Notes under the pieces: generated by a model
Told to the model about the DNA's origin: nothing
Seen by the model: only the letters and a program-made list of their open reading frames with translations
Databases searched by the model: none
Assembly: GCA_027605045.1 (NCBI GenBank)
Contig: JAQFWX010000013.1
Span: 186,001 to 250,000, forward strand
Direction of reading: 5' to 3'
Source: Phallus indusiatus
Lineage: Eukaryota; Basidiomycota; Agaricomycetes; Phallales; Phallaceae
Length of the DNA: 64,000 nucleotides
Shown: piece by piece, positions 33,650 through 45,906 of the stretch
Numbering within the stretch: position 1 is the first letter of the stretch
How the letters are laid out: the number at the start of each line of letters is the position of its first letter
Made by a program: the position numbers and the translations under genes

Positions 33650-34850
33650 ACTAAATGGAATCACGTACTTTCAATGTGGTGTCCCAGCTACCTGTGCAGA
33701 GTGCCATGGCATCTGAGTTCAACCCAAGCAATTACTCGAATTCGTGACCAGTCAGTACAGTACCCTTATTCGGTCTCCTTTTAGTGTATCCCAAACATTG
33801 AAAGTCCAATCATTATATCCTCCAAACAAAAGCCGTCCAGAAATGGAGAAAGCTACGCTTGTAATTCCGCAGAGAATTTTATCATGTGTAAATGTGTTGA
33901 GTTCATGATCAGCCCTAATGTCAAACAAGCGGCAAGAGGCGTCATCGGAACCAGACCCTGGTTACAAAAGCGTCACTGTTAGGGAAGCATCTATCAATGG
34001 CGTTTGATATGTTGTTGTTAAATAGTGGAAGGGTGGAGTGATGCGTACATGACGGAATTGATGTCCGAGTCGTGCCCAACAAATGTTTGGATGTATTTCC
34101 CGGTTTGGATATCCCATAATTTCGCGCTGGCATCACATGCACCTGAAACGAATGCGTTCATGTTGGGCGCAAGTGCGATACTGAGAACAAAAAAAGATTG
34201 GTCAAGTTTAGACGAATCCAAACGACACGTTAGACGAACCTGCATGACGTCCCCAGTGTGATCATTAAATTCCATAACACGGACGCCAGCTTCGATATCC
34301 CAAAGCATGCAAGTCATGTCTCCACTACTACTGATAATTTGCCTGTCATTTGAAAATCTGCAGCACGAGAGATAACCGGAATCGGTGCTGAGTTCTCTTG
34401 CCCCTTTCCTTCTGATCGTCTCAAGTTGTATATCGAGCAGATGTTATCGAGACCTCCGCATGCAACGAAGGTGCCGGTTGGCGAATAGGCGCAGGTCCTG
34501 GCCCATGAAGAGCGAAGAGGAATGGCATGTACTTTGTTGGTGGTGCAGGCATCCCAGACAATGAGTTTTCCATCCTGGGAGGCAGAAACCAAATGTCAAC
34601 GATCAGTTGCCCAGGTGCATGGCGTAGATTTTGGCAAGGTGTCCGCGCAGATAACGACGGGTTCGTAGAAATATACCCGGTAGGGATCCTACATTGACCC
34701 GTACTTTAGAAAAAGGCATATGAGTAGATATAAATGACTTGACTGAAGAAAAACATACGACTGGTGTCAGCGGCTGATTCCCGCTTTGTGCGAATACGCT
34801 CTTTGAGGCTTTCAGCTTCTCTCCTGTATATCTGATTGACCTTGCGACAT
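33650..34850 (-). pseudogene. Heterotrimeric G-protein beta subunit pseudogene (seven-WD40 propeller)
   Basis: All parts of a fungal G-beta are visible in order: N-terminal coiled coil (NQIYRREAESLKERIRTKRE), [93 protein letters not shown] and ALCTGSWDTTLKV. Breaks are a frame change after the first codons, an extra base and a TGA around the first blade, a one-base loss near 34435, further shifts near 33780 and a TAA before LLGLNSD. At least one intron (around 34190-34245) is retained, so it is not a reverse-transcribed copy. Working G-beta transmits pheromone and nutrient signals with G-alpha and G-gamma; this copy cannot encode a complete protein. Confidence 0.88.
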
Positions 34851-35270
34851 GAAGGCCTATATCCCTTTTTTGATTTATGTTTTTGACAAAAGAAAAAAGA
34901 AAAGAAAAAGAACTATCGAGGTTGAGATAATAAATGGCTTATGTTGAGACAAGACACTTTGCGGATTTTTAGGGTTAAGGTGTGTGGATGGAAAGAAAGG
35001 CGAGGTAGCGGCTGAGACCGGAGTTGACCGAAATCAGACGACTGTTGTTAGCGTCGGAGTCTAAACAGGCTGAACCACCTCATTTCACATCAGAAGAACA
35101 CGCACGTCCCTTTGTCGTGTATTCTGGCTCAGATATACTTATAATGTATATACACATCATATATATATGAGAGTACGTACTTTGAGTATTTATCAGTAAT
35201 CAATTAATGAAAAAGGTATGGCCGGTGGACGGCGAATTCCTAACAACAAATAGGATAATATATGTAATAT
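34851..35270. other. Intergenic, AT-rich
   Basis: No coding evidence. AT-rich tracts near 34880-34935 and 35140-35170. Confidence 0.35.
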
Positions 35271-35460
35271 ATTATTGCAGCGAATACTATAGAGTTCAAG
35301 GCGAAGCCTTGAATTAGCTAACTATTGAAAATGAAAAAATGAGCCAGCGCGCACCTATAGAGTTCAAGGCGAAGCCTTGAACTCCAAGCGTGCGCGCTAC
35401 ACGGCAAAGTACGAAGAATAAGCGCCGACTCCTAAAGTCGCGCTGCCACTATCCTTCGTC
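35271..35460. mobile_element. Foldback element, second member of the 25-kb hairpin family
   Basis: 'tatagagttcaaggcgaag' plus its complement 'gccttgaa' occurs twice (starting about 35287 and 35356), each a perfect small hairpin (ttcaaggc-gaa-gccttgaa). The second is enclosed by GCGCGCAC/GTGCGCGC arms, and a GC-rich tail with 'ataagcgccg' and 'gcgctgc' follows. This order (unit, AT-rich spacer of about 45-60 bp, GCGCAC-unit-complement-GCGC, GC-rich tail) is the same as in the insertion at 25038. No ORF. Confidence 0.55.
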
Positions 35461-35604
35461 AATTCCGAAGTTCGGAGACATCGAGGAAAGAGAAAATACG
35501 GAGGGGAAAAATGATTTACAATGAGTACATTGAATCCAGGGAGAGAAATCGATAAGAAATCTTCACACATAACACATGATCATGATGAAAGTTTGAAAAC
35601 ATGC

Positions 35605-36048
35605 TTAAGCCTTAGGCCTTAGTCGCGTAATCCCCAGCTGTTCTGCTAACATGCAACACAAAGCGTGAACTTTGAGATATTGGGGAGAGGAGATGAGGTA
35701 TGTGGCCTGGTTCGATGTCCCAAATGTAACGTAATCGGTTTTGATTTTCAGCTTTTCGTAACTTACGTCCTGAGGTACCATAACCTTATCATGGTGCGGA
35801 GTCGCTGGGGCAGGCTGGGTAAGCATAAAAATTAATAAATATACCATTTGCTTGTAAATCAAAACATACGGTTGCGACAAACCACAGTTGTAAGGATAAA
35901 AATGATTGTGAAGTTCTTTATCCAGGCATAAAATATTCTGTAGCCCATTAAGACCTGAGCGTTCATTGATTTCCGTTAGCAGACTCTCAAATCTGAGTCT
36001 GCTGAAGGCAGCACACACTACTGACACCTGTTCCCTCTGAGAAAACAT
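35605..36048 (-). CDS. Fragment resembling fungal HNH-endonuclease-fold proteins (147-aa frame)
   Basis: The text GLNGLQNILCLDKELHNHF and the C-terminal SSPQYLKVHALCCMLAEQLG have the order seen in the C-terminal half of a common mushroom HNH_2-like family ('..n.i.L....H..F...', then '..P.yL.lHa....'). The N-terminal half with the HNH His is not visible. A possible 55-nt intron (GTATGT...ACCCAG) inside the frame would change phase, so the gene is either unspliced here or broken. Assignment is tentative. Confidence 0.3.
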   Translation of the reverse strand: MFSQREQVSVVCAAFSRLRFESLLTEINERSGLNGLQNILCLDKELHNHFYPYNCGLSQPYVLIYKQMVYLLIFMLTQPAPATPHHDKVMVPQDVSYEKLKIKTDYVTFGTSNQATYLISSPQYLKVHALCCMLAEQLGITRLRPKA

Positions 36049-36519
36049 TAATCCGGATCACATAACAGTGAGAAACGCTCGCTATTATACCTTTCTTGGG
36101 TTTCCGATTGATATTGGAATTCTGCGGGCACGCTCAACGCGTGCTGTTTCCGAGCCTGCAGGCGGGGGGTTTCGAAATGGCACGTTTTTCGCTACGGCAG
36201 TTGTGTCGGGGAAACCGGTGATGCTACACCATTGTCCTCTCTGTTTAGGGCCTATCATCAGATGTACATAATTAGAATTTATTATTGTCATCATGTTTGA
36301 AACTGGAAATATCAAAATTTACGCTGCCTCGAATGTTGGTTCTTTCACCGGAAGGCACACTGGTTTCTTTTCTGACACTTTCAAAATGTGGTGAAGCATG
36401 TTTGCTAGAGCTATAGGGCAAAGCGCTTGAACCGGCGCGGGATTTGACTACAGTGCCAAATGGTAAATCAAATTGTGTACTATACTGAATTATAAATAAG
36501 TAAACTTACGGACTTGGAT
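36049..36519. other. No supported gene
   Basis: Minus-strand frame 36085-36315 might be a remnant 5' part of the HNH-like gene, but no motif is recognisable. Confidence 0.3.
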
Positions 36520-36940
36520 AAAGTACCTGGGTGCAGGTACGAGCCACACTGTCTATGAAGCGGAGTTAAGGGGTATTTTGCTGGCACTCGACATAGCACG
36601 GGAGATAAAATGGACTAACAGAGTCTAGAGGCTACATCATGCTGGACAATCAAGCAGCAATAAGGGCGACCGAAAAATGGAGAGCATGTCCAGGGTAATA
36701 CCTAATGCAGCGTATCCAAGCGGAAGTCGAGGATCTACACAAAGAAAGAGTGTCACTAGTGTGTACCGGGGCATGAGGAAATAGCGGGCATTTAAATACC
36801 TGCAAGACATGCTGATTAGCAGATCAGCAGCGTGACAGGCAATGGAAGCAGCGTTGACAAATTAGGCAATGGCAAAGTGGCAAAACTCACCCCGGTTCAA
36901 GAAAATGACAGAAATTCTTGACCGGTACAATAGTATCACA
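36520..36940 (+). mobile_element. Relic of a retroelement RNase H domain
   Basis: Plus-strand frames (with shifts and stops) read HTVYEAELRGILLALDIA, then LDNQAAIRATEKW, then a broken PGHEEIAGI. These are the consecutive RNase H motifs around the catalytic Glu, the second Asp and the His loop found in fungal LINE and gypsy polyproteins. No reverse transcriptase, tail or target duplication is recognisable, so it is an old fragment. Confidence 0.6.
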
Positions 36941-37849
36941 GATTGTCCGTTTCATGATCTAGACTTATTATGACTTCAACTTGAAAAAATTGACTTGACA
37001 TTTCAACCCGAATTTTGAACATGATTTTCAGTATCTACCAGCCGTGCATAGTAGTTTCGTCACCCACTGCTCCGGTTTGTTTGAGCTGGACAACGAGATC
37101 GCGCAAAGTTGGTTTGATTGAATTCGAAGCATCGAAGCTAATCAAGTTGTAATCAAGCGTCGCCAAGGTTGGTCTGGATTGTCGAGTTTAATCTTCCTAC
37201 ATGAGTTATTGTAGCACAAAGCAAGCACAGAATCGATGGGTGGGCGAAGCTATCAAGCGCCTAACTTTCAGCTACCACTTAGCCTCTTTGCGGAAGTCAC
37301 GATATTGTGACGCGTGTCATGTCGCAATGAGCTCACCACCAAATCGTTCAAAATCGTTGAGACTCAAATTATATACCCACACTTGCATCAATCATGCGAA
37401 TCAATGTGTTCTTAAAATGTCGGAAAGTCTCGAGGTTGCCGCTGGATGCCCCTCAAACCACGTCACACGGGGCTAACACTGATAACACACCTATTATGGT
37501 TCGAGCATTCATCTAATACCGTTTTATACGTTAATAAATTTATACAGACTGCCATTCGACACCAGAGGTGTGATTATTCTTGCGAATTACTACTTTTACT
37601 AAGTGAAACGCTGTCACAGTAGAGGCTTCCGCTATGTTTTAGAAGCTTCAAGCTGGCTGCTGAACATCAAGAAACTAAAATACACGACAGCCATGATCTC
37701 TTCATTCAGTTATCGTCCAATTGCAGTCAGTCACTTTCCCTTTCATTGTCGGGGATTTTGGTATTATGTGTATTAAGCCTCAGCCAGTGCCAAACTTATA
37801 TGCAGCGCGTGCCAAACAACATAGTCACTCCCCTTCGCACCTTACCCCA
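36941..37849. other. Intergenic, no gene recognised
   Basis: The ORF at 37201-37476 has no motif or splice support. Confidence 0.35.
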
Positions 37850-39893
37850 ATGTCTCAAGAAAACGACCCACTCATAACTGGAACGACACGGAGAAGTATT
37901 GAGGACGAAGTCGATGCAACCATAGATGTATACGATCGGTTTTCGAAATCAGAGAAACGACTGATATTTGTCCTTATATTTTGGACGTCTATGCTTCCTC
38001 GTGAGCATTTCACGGACATATTGCCGAAATTTTGAACACTGATGATTTATTTTGCATGATAAAAGCTTTCGTTTCGGGAGCTTTTGCATCTGGATTTCTC
38101 GCCACTGCTAGAGATTTGAACCTTGACGTCGTCTCGCTCAAGTAAGACTTATCATTAGTATTTACTAAAAGAAACTTCATACCAGCACTCTTAAAAGTTA
38201 CGTTATTGGGGTTTTCATTTTGGTCAAAGCGGTAGGAGGTCTATTCTGGGGATCTTATGCAACATTCTGCAAGTTTCTACTACTTAATAACCACTCAAGT
38301 TGTTTATTGATTCATTCTAATTATTGATTTAGATGGACGTCAATTTGTTTTCATGATATCTTTACCCTTCGTTTGCTTGGGCTGTCTAGGTGTCGCATTC
38401 TCCCGAACGATGCCAGTATTACTCTTCTCTCGTGTTTTACAAGCTATAGGCGTTTCAAGCATTGCGAGCACAAATATAGCTATCATTTCCGATATCTACA
38501 GACCGGAGCACAGAGGAACGGCTGTTGGGATTCTGGGTGGTGTATATATCCCCTCACTTTCCTGGGTCCTCAACTAGTACTTACCTTGACGTGCTTTTAT
38601 CAGAATCCTATCACAATTCTCACACCGTTTCTTAGCGGGATCATAATTTCATATTTCTCGTGGCGAATAATGCACATTGTTTTGTCGTTAATGTCTTGCT
38701 TCGGTTTACTCCTCGTGATAATCATTCTTCCCGAAACAAGCCATCTTGGTTCAAGAGGAATCGAAAACGTGTCTGGAGTACTTTTGCCTAACAATCGTAC
38801 CAGATTCCCAATTATTGTTTGGTTGAATCCATTTAAGTCTTTGAGCTTGTTGAGTATGCCGGTGATCGGTATTTGGGTAAGGATTCCAATTGACAATGTC
38901 TGGCTGGCTTTCGAAGTCTAGATTCAGGCATTATCTACTACTTTTGGGAATATGACGGGAGAAGGTGCGCAAAATTCTGATAAACATACATATCTGGATT
39001 GAACAGAAGTTCGCAGCAATGTGGGATTCTTTGGCTGTTACCTATGTGCGTACATACGTGTACGTAGCCCATAAGTTACATAACTAATGCTCGACTTCAT
39101 TATCAGAAAGACAGATACAACATAGAATCTCCCATAGTCATTGGTCTCTGTTTTTTATCTGGTAATATTGGCTGGGTTGGTAAGTTCTACTCTTCCATCC
39201 TCTTAAAGGAAAATCAGTTCATCTTACCTTAACAATCTCAAAGTTGGCTCAATTATCGCTGGATATCTATCGGATAGAGCACTCATAAAATCGGCTCAAC
39301 GTCACGGCGGCACGTGGATACCCGAAGATCGACTTCACGAAGCTTTCCTTGCTTCGATTTTACTATTATCCCCGTCTATTTTGCTCTCAGCATTTGCTTT
39401 GGAATATGTTCCAGGAACTCTAGGGATTGCAATAAATCTCGCCTGCCTTTTTATCAACAGTTTTGGGGTAAGTCAGTATATATATTTATGTTGACGTATT
39501 GGCAGCTTTTCTATACAGATCGCCGTAGTGCAAATACCCGCGTCTGCCTATATGCTAGACATACAAAGAGAAAGAAGTGCCGAGACTCAGGCGATCAGCT
39601 AGTAACCCATATTTTCACGAAAAAAAATCCATGGAAAAGTCAGCCTAACGTCGTTTTGACAGTGCATTCGATAAAGTGTTCGCAAGTATCGTGTCCATAA
39701 CTGTCCTGCCATGTATCAATAATTTTGGGGTGGGATGGACATTTTCCGGAGTGGCGGTTGTTAGTTGGATTGGATCATTGTGAGTGTATTCTTTGATATT
39801 ACAGTCAGACTCTTTGAGCCCCTTGCTTGGAATTCGTTGTTTAGTTTACTTCACATTATTATTCGTTATGGAAGTCGATTGAAGGATGAATAG
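37850..39893 (+). pseudogene. Major facilitator superfamily transporter pseudogene (DHA1-like)
   Basis: Beginning MSQENDPLITGTTRRS, the fragments read through typical MFS helices: SLPFVCLGCLGVAFS, VLLFSRVLQAIGVSS, ISDIYRPEHRGTAVGI (the loop 2-3/motif-C-like region), FLSGIIISYFSWRIMHIVLS, ILPETSH, then IAGYLSDRA, LEYVPGTLGIAINLACL and GWTFSGVAVVSWIGS, ending IIRYGSRLKDE. The pieces lie in different frames with in-frame stops (e.g. TGA after ILPKF at 38033 and the shift near 38560). A working homologue would export drugs or metabolites by proton antiport. The gene is decayed but full length. Confidence 0.8.
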
Positions 39894-42800
39894 ACTATAG
39901 TGTTAAAGGATGCGGCAGAACGGCAAAAGAGGTAGCATCAGTGAGTAGCTAAATACATGATTGTCTAACTTTTGCTATATTATCACGTACTTACATCCGA
40001 TAAATGTTGCATTTCGCAGAAAACACCTTGATGTTTCACGCTAAAAAACTGTAACCGTGTTGGTATCTAGCTAAGACGATTTCATTGTAAATATATAGAT
40101 CTAGAGTTCCCTCCCGTCGGAATCAAACGAGTTGTGTGCATGAATATCAAAGATCACTAACCATAAAGCCTTCCTGCATTCTGTCCACCTCGTACCATGT
40201 ACAAAGTTTTGAAAGTTGAGTTTTGTGCAATTTTTTGTTGTTATGTGTTCCATACCCGGATACCAAAATCGATCTCTCCTATCTTCCGAGACCCAGAATA
40301 AAAGCTCTCCGCGAGGTCCCAAAACCCAACCATCCTTACTTATCAGAGAAAAGTGTGAAAACAGGGCTTTATTCCATGCTGTTGATGAGTAGTCCAACAC
40401 CTCAGAGTCCGCTGATGAGCTATTTGTAATAGAAAGACTTGTATCAGATAAAATGGTGTATCTCACTTTGATTTTTTTTGTCAACTCACGGGACAGTTTC
40501 AGCATTATTATGTAACAGGGAATGTGCCAAATACGGCCTCAGCGACATGATCGTCGTAGCGCTTGGTTGCAGCTGAGAGCGCCTGGAAACTCCAGACTGT
40601 GCGAGGGGAATGATACGAACCCAGCACTAAATGTCCGTTATGTAAAGCTGGGAGATAGGAATAATCGTTCGCTAGATGCCGCACATTTTCTATGACTGGA
40701 TTTTTTGTTTGTACGTCCCAAACTTGAGTGATATTATAACAGCGGTGATCCAAACTCGTATTATGCGCGTCAGGCCTCGTGAAGGCTATCAGCTGTGTCG
40801 AGTCATTTGAGAATAATAAAATACTGGTCAGGTTGTACTGTTCAGAGGATTGTTGCAACAGTAGCTTATCGTTATCCACATCTAAGAGCTTCAATTCGTT
40901 ATCCTTCCAGTTCAACCATGCAAAATATTTTCCATCTGGAGATGGCCAACCCTGAAAGGAAAACTGCGCACATTCAATGCAACGCACTTCTTTCCCCGTC
41001 GTGGCATCAAAAATCTCTACTCCATTATATGAGATGAATAGAACCTTATTGGTAGAGAACACAATTTGATCTTGATGGTCGGCTGAGAAGTTAGAATGGA
41101 CGGAGCATTTGAAGGGGCCAGTTGACACAGGCAAGCCTAGATGACATTTTCTAATTTCGAAGTATGCATCACGGCAGTAGTTTTTGATATAAGCAACAAG
41201 GACATGGGCTCCAGATGATGAAAAAGCAAGAGTCTTCACGGTTCCTTCGACGCTGGACGGTGCTTGAACAGCAAAGCGGCTTTGACGGACGTCCCAGATT
41301 TTGAGAGTCCCTCGGTGACGATCAACATTATAATAGTCCTCAAAAGAAGGGAATAAGCCATTAACACCAAAAATAAGGTAGGCGTTAGACGGGGAGAATG
41401 CGACCGCAGCAACCGTGCCACCCAATTTGTCTAGAACACGCTGTCCTTCTGATTTGTTCCAGAGACAAAGCTCACAGAGCTCCTCGTTGTGCACGCCATA
41501 GGCCACATACACTTCTTCATCGACGGAAAATACCGTCATTGAGGACTTCCCTATCATGGCCTCAAAAACAACGGTGTTCGTTGTTTTTATATCCCAAATT
41601 TGGAGTAAACCGCTTTCCAGATGGAGGACAAGATAGTCACCATGTAGCCAAAGGTTTTCGACTGGTGAATCTTCTAAGGTCCTGTTATCATTGACAGGAC
41701 TAGAATGCTGCAGGTTACGTGGAGTCCATTGTCGGATATATGTTGTTCCAGCATCATACGAGTCCGTTAGTGCAATGTAATTTGAATCTGGAGAAAGTGC
41801 AAGATTGCTGATGAAGCCATCGGTGTGAGATTGATGTTTCATTTGTCCCGTAGACAAGGTCCAGATGCGGTAGGCATTACGACCACCCGCCAGTAAGTAT
41901 TGATCATTAGCAGATAGCCGGATGTGGGTAATCGGATAACCGTTCGCAAATCTATGAATTAATTTCATTGTTGTTGATTCCCAGACCTCGCATCCATCCC
42001 AATTGGATTTCAAGACGACAATGTAATTGTCACTGAGCGCAAGTTCATGAGAATCGCTCCAAGATCTAACATGAGCTTGCTCTTGAGTATTCCACAGGTT
42101 CACGATTACTTTGTCAGGGAGGGTCATTTTGATCCAAGAATTCATATTTTTAATCTCCTTCACAAAAGCAAATAAGATTCCGCTGGGAGAAAACTGGAAA
42201 CCAATCCTGATTCCTTTGAATTATTAGTAAAGGAAAGGCAATATTCATGATCAACGTATAACGTACGATAGAATTTATCGCATAGAAAGCGGTGGATAAT
42301 TGTCCTTCTTGTTCGATCATATAAGAGTACATCGTAGTCGTAATCAAAGGCGATGTACCGCCCGTCAGAGGAAACAGTACTAAACCTACAAGAACTCTTG
42401 ACATGCGAGTGGTAGTCTTCCTGTACTATCTCGTTCGTCTTGATATTCCAAATCACAAGACGTCCTTCTTCTGGAAAGCACCCGTAAAGTAATTCTCCGT
42501 TTGGAGAAAAGACGATATTGCCGACTCCACTGTTTTCGTTATTGGGTTTCCATTGGTTGATTTGTTCTCCGGTTGTATAATCCATCAAAGTAATTTCACC
42601 GCTTTCGAAGCCAGTTGCGATATACCTGTCATGCGAGGAAAAAGCAAGACAGGTGATCAAAACTGAGGAAGTATGTCTTTTCGTGACACAAACTTCTTCG
42701 GGGGCGAAATCGACAGACTGATCGATGTCAATGCTGAACAGGTGCGGATATCGTGGAAGGTATTGTTTGGATATAAATGAGTTACGTGGAGCAAATGGCA

Positions 42801-44681
42801 AAGCAGAGAGATACAGATGAGGCGTGCTGCCTGACATTGCTTCTATAAAAGTAGAGCCAAAGTTATATGCATCCGACGCCTGAGTGGCCAAGGTCTCGAA
42901 GTCGCTGTCTGCGTTCTAAATCTTATTGAGCAATGGTATATTGCAAGGTGTTGAAAAGTAGCGAACCGGTAACCAATCTTTCAAATGCAACATAACTAAG
43001 CAGCCTTGCTTAATATCGTTCAAAAGACTGTGAACCTCAAACCAGAATAACAGTTTTTCTTCCATCAGGATACGAATTTGTGCAACAATCTTGTCAATGA
43101 CAGCCTTCTCCGTAGAGTGTAAAGCGTTAAGGTGCAATGCCCAGAAACGGCATGCATAACGCAAATGCGAGGGAATTGCCGCTGCCACCCGTTCGGAGAA
43201 ATTAGGTACGTCTTGATTGGATACGTGAGAGGTTTCCAAATCACAGATGTTGAACCGCAGTGTCCGGTTCATTATCTGTAAGCATCCCAAAGTCAAGGAG
43301 GCTTGAACAGAAACATCGATATGGTATTTGGTGCTACTATCGGCGAAAAAATCGAAAAGCGACGTATGGAGAGGTTGAATGGGAGTGGACAAATCGTTGA
43401 CGCCGTGGAAGAGGGATCCAAAGGGATATAGTACTTCTCGAACATCCGGGATTGTCTCCTGCAGAATATTTTGCAACGCATCTACTGAAAGAGGTTCTCG
43501 TGCCATTATAATAGCAGAAACAATAGTTTGAAAACTGTCGAAAAACTGCGGATCTTGACTTTCTTGCTGGCTCGAGATTATATCCTCATAAAGTTTGAAC
43601 AAAGAACATGAGGAACTCGAGACGCAAGTCGTCCATCGTTTGAGAGTTATTGACAGATACCGAACATTTGGGTCGATACATCGACAGGCAGTATCGGCCC
43701 ATTGAAACAGACCTTCGGCCCGCTTTGCTAGTATTTGTGCCCAGTTTTCTTGTATCTTGTTCAATGTTGGCGCTATCGGTTGAAGTCGGTTTGAGACAAA
43801 ACTTTGAATGTCAAGGAGGGTTTCTTCGGTCGCGATATCACCCATTCGGATGTACTGGATAGTTTCTGGGTTGTCACGTAGGAGTTCTATATCTTGTTCC
43901 GGACGGGAAGTAATGATGATACGATAGTTTAACCGGTAACTCGGAGCATCGCTGAAAGAGTAACTCCAGAATAGTCGCGCGCGACTCACGATCGCCACTT
44001 TCATCTAACGCATCGATAGCGATATGTCGCAAAAACCGAAAGGGGTTTATAAACCAAACCTGGTTTATATACTCAACGCAACATTAAATTTGTATTTATT
44101 ATTCAATTTCACTCCCCTGTGCAATTTATTTTCGGGCCCTTGCTCTAATTAATGTCCTGCAACTTCGCCTGAGTTGTGATCGGTTAAAATCCATTCATCG
44201 GCTAATCACTGGGCAACTCGTACAGCGTAAAGAGGATGGTCTGTGCGCAAGATCAGGTTTCCATATAAACTCGGGACTTAGTTTCATTCTCCATCTTCCC
44301 CCCACTCGTAGTAGTAAGTACAGTAGTAGTAGTCTTATAAGTAACACTGTAGTTTATTTTAGTGTCAGTCTAATAGTAGATAGTAGTCTAGGATTAGTAG
44401 TCTATTAGTAGCTGTCTAGTGTACTACTTAGACTTGTGGCGTAGTGTAAACTAGTATAGACTATGTACATTAATATCTTCAATATAATTGTTTTAAAGAC
44501 TACTTTAACTTGTGATCTTAAAATTGGAAAGGATAAAACCAAAAAAAAAAAAAGATCAATATGATATTGCATAAAAAACGGTTGACTTGATTTATAAACA
44601 CGGCTTGTGGTAAATGAGAGCCTTGAATTGTAAATAATGCATTATAAACCCCCCCGGCGCCTTTCAGTCTAATTTTGGTTT

Positions 44682-45906
44682 CACTGTGGAAAAAATCGCC
44701 ACTGAATGCCACTGATACTCAGTGGTGATCCAGTGGGTAGACCCACTGAATATCAGTGGTTTGTCAGTGGTCTGACCACTGAATTTCAGTGGTTTTTCCG
44801 CCGTTTCAGTGGTAAAAACCACTGAAATTCAGTGGGGTTCAGTGGAATTCTCCCACTGAATTTCAGTGGGGCTCAGTGGTATTTTTCCACTGACAGTTAA
44901 GATAAGTGATAAGTGATAAGTCTGGTGGTTTCTCGGCCCGTGCATCTATTCTGTCGTTCGCTCTCCTTGTTTGTTATTATATAATTTTATGTTTTATTTG
45001 TAATAATGTGTACATATGTCCATATACAGAAAAAAACCGCGCTAACTAATCGACTATGACTAAACCAAATCCTGGTATCTCTCGCCGCTCTCACTCGGCC
45101 TCATCCCAAGTCAATCCGAAGTCCTGCAAACTGCGCTGCGCGAGCAGCAAAATCTGTATCATATATGTATGTTGTTACCCATAGGTGTGTGATTAGGAGT
45201 TAACTCACTCACTGGTGTGAAGGACGACTGCGCGTCACCGGCTGCGGACGAGGCGGAAGGCACGGACGTGGTGTGGATGACACCGGGATGATAACGGGAT
45301 GACGGTGATGGTGTGGATGATAATGCGAATGGTGGTGTGGACGGCAGCATGAATGGCAGCGTGGATGGTGGTGTGGACGGCGGTGTGGACGGCGATGAGA
45401 CGGTGAAAGGCGGGGGATGAGACTTGATGAAGCGAAAAAAAAAGTTGAAGTCTTTAAAAGCTAAGCACGCGCATACAGTCGATTTTGAACTCCGATTTAA
45501 ACACAGCGAGTTACGCGTCGCGCGTCACATCACGTGCTGATGACGTGCATTATAACCTTCATACTAAACAAAAAATAAATATTTTTACTAAGAAATAAAT
45601 AATTAATTATAAGCTGGTATGCCGTCCACTAACAAGAGAATTCAATGGTATAGAACCACTGAATATCGTCACCCACTGACCCACCACTGACCCACCACTG
45701 ACATTCAGTGGCACCGTTACCACTGAATTACCACTGAAATTGAGATTCAGTGGTCATGACCACTGACCTCCCACTGACCACTGACTAACCACTGGTGTAC
45801 CACTGATTATCAGTGGGTATGACCACTGACCAACCACTGAATGGGGTCACTCAGTGGTCATGCCCACTGAATGCCACTTACTTCAGTGGCCGTTTTTTCC
45901 ACAGTG
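44682..45906. mobile_element. Nested CACTG-ended element (CACTA/EnSpm-like, non-autonomous) with subterminal motif arrays
   Basis: The ends read CACTGTGGAAAAAA inward on both strands (14 bp perfect, then two mismatches, then GCCACTGAA). TTT flanks both sides (44679-44681 and 45907-45909), a 3-bp target duplication as in CACTA elements. About 34 copies of the 7-mer CCACTGA/TCAGTGG, in both orientations, cluster in the outer 200-250 bp on each side (about 16 left and 18 right), like subterminal transposase-binding arrays. The middle is non-coding with a short GGTGTGGA-type tandem stretch. Length 1225 bp. Confidence 0.85.
45270..45415 (+). repeat. GGTGTGGA/C-type minisatellite inside the CACTG element
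   Basis: Irregular 9- to 12-bp repeats of 'ggtgtgga(t/c)gg' and related words; it generates the spurious ORF at 45159-45350. Confidence 0.6.

Noticed and set aside
45159..45350. Ser/Pro-rich 63-aa ORF
   Set aside because: Generated by the GGTGTGGA minisatellite inside the nested transposon.
44700..45900. CRISPR-like array from the regularly recurring CCACTGA/TCAGTGG
   Set aside because: Units are 7 bp, in both orientations with irregular spacing, and confined to the ends of a TIR element in a eukaryotic genome.
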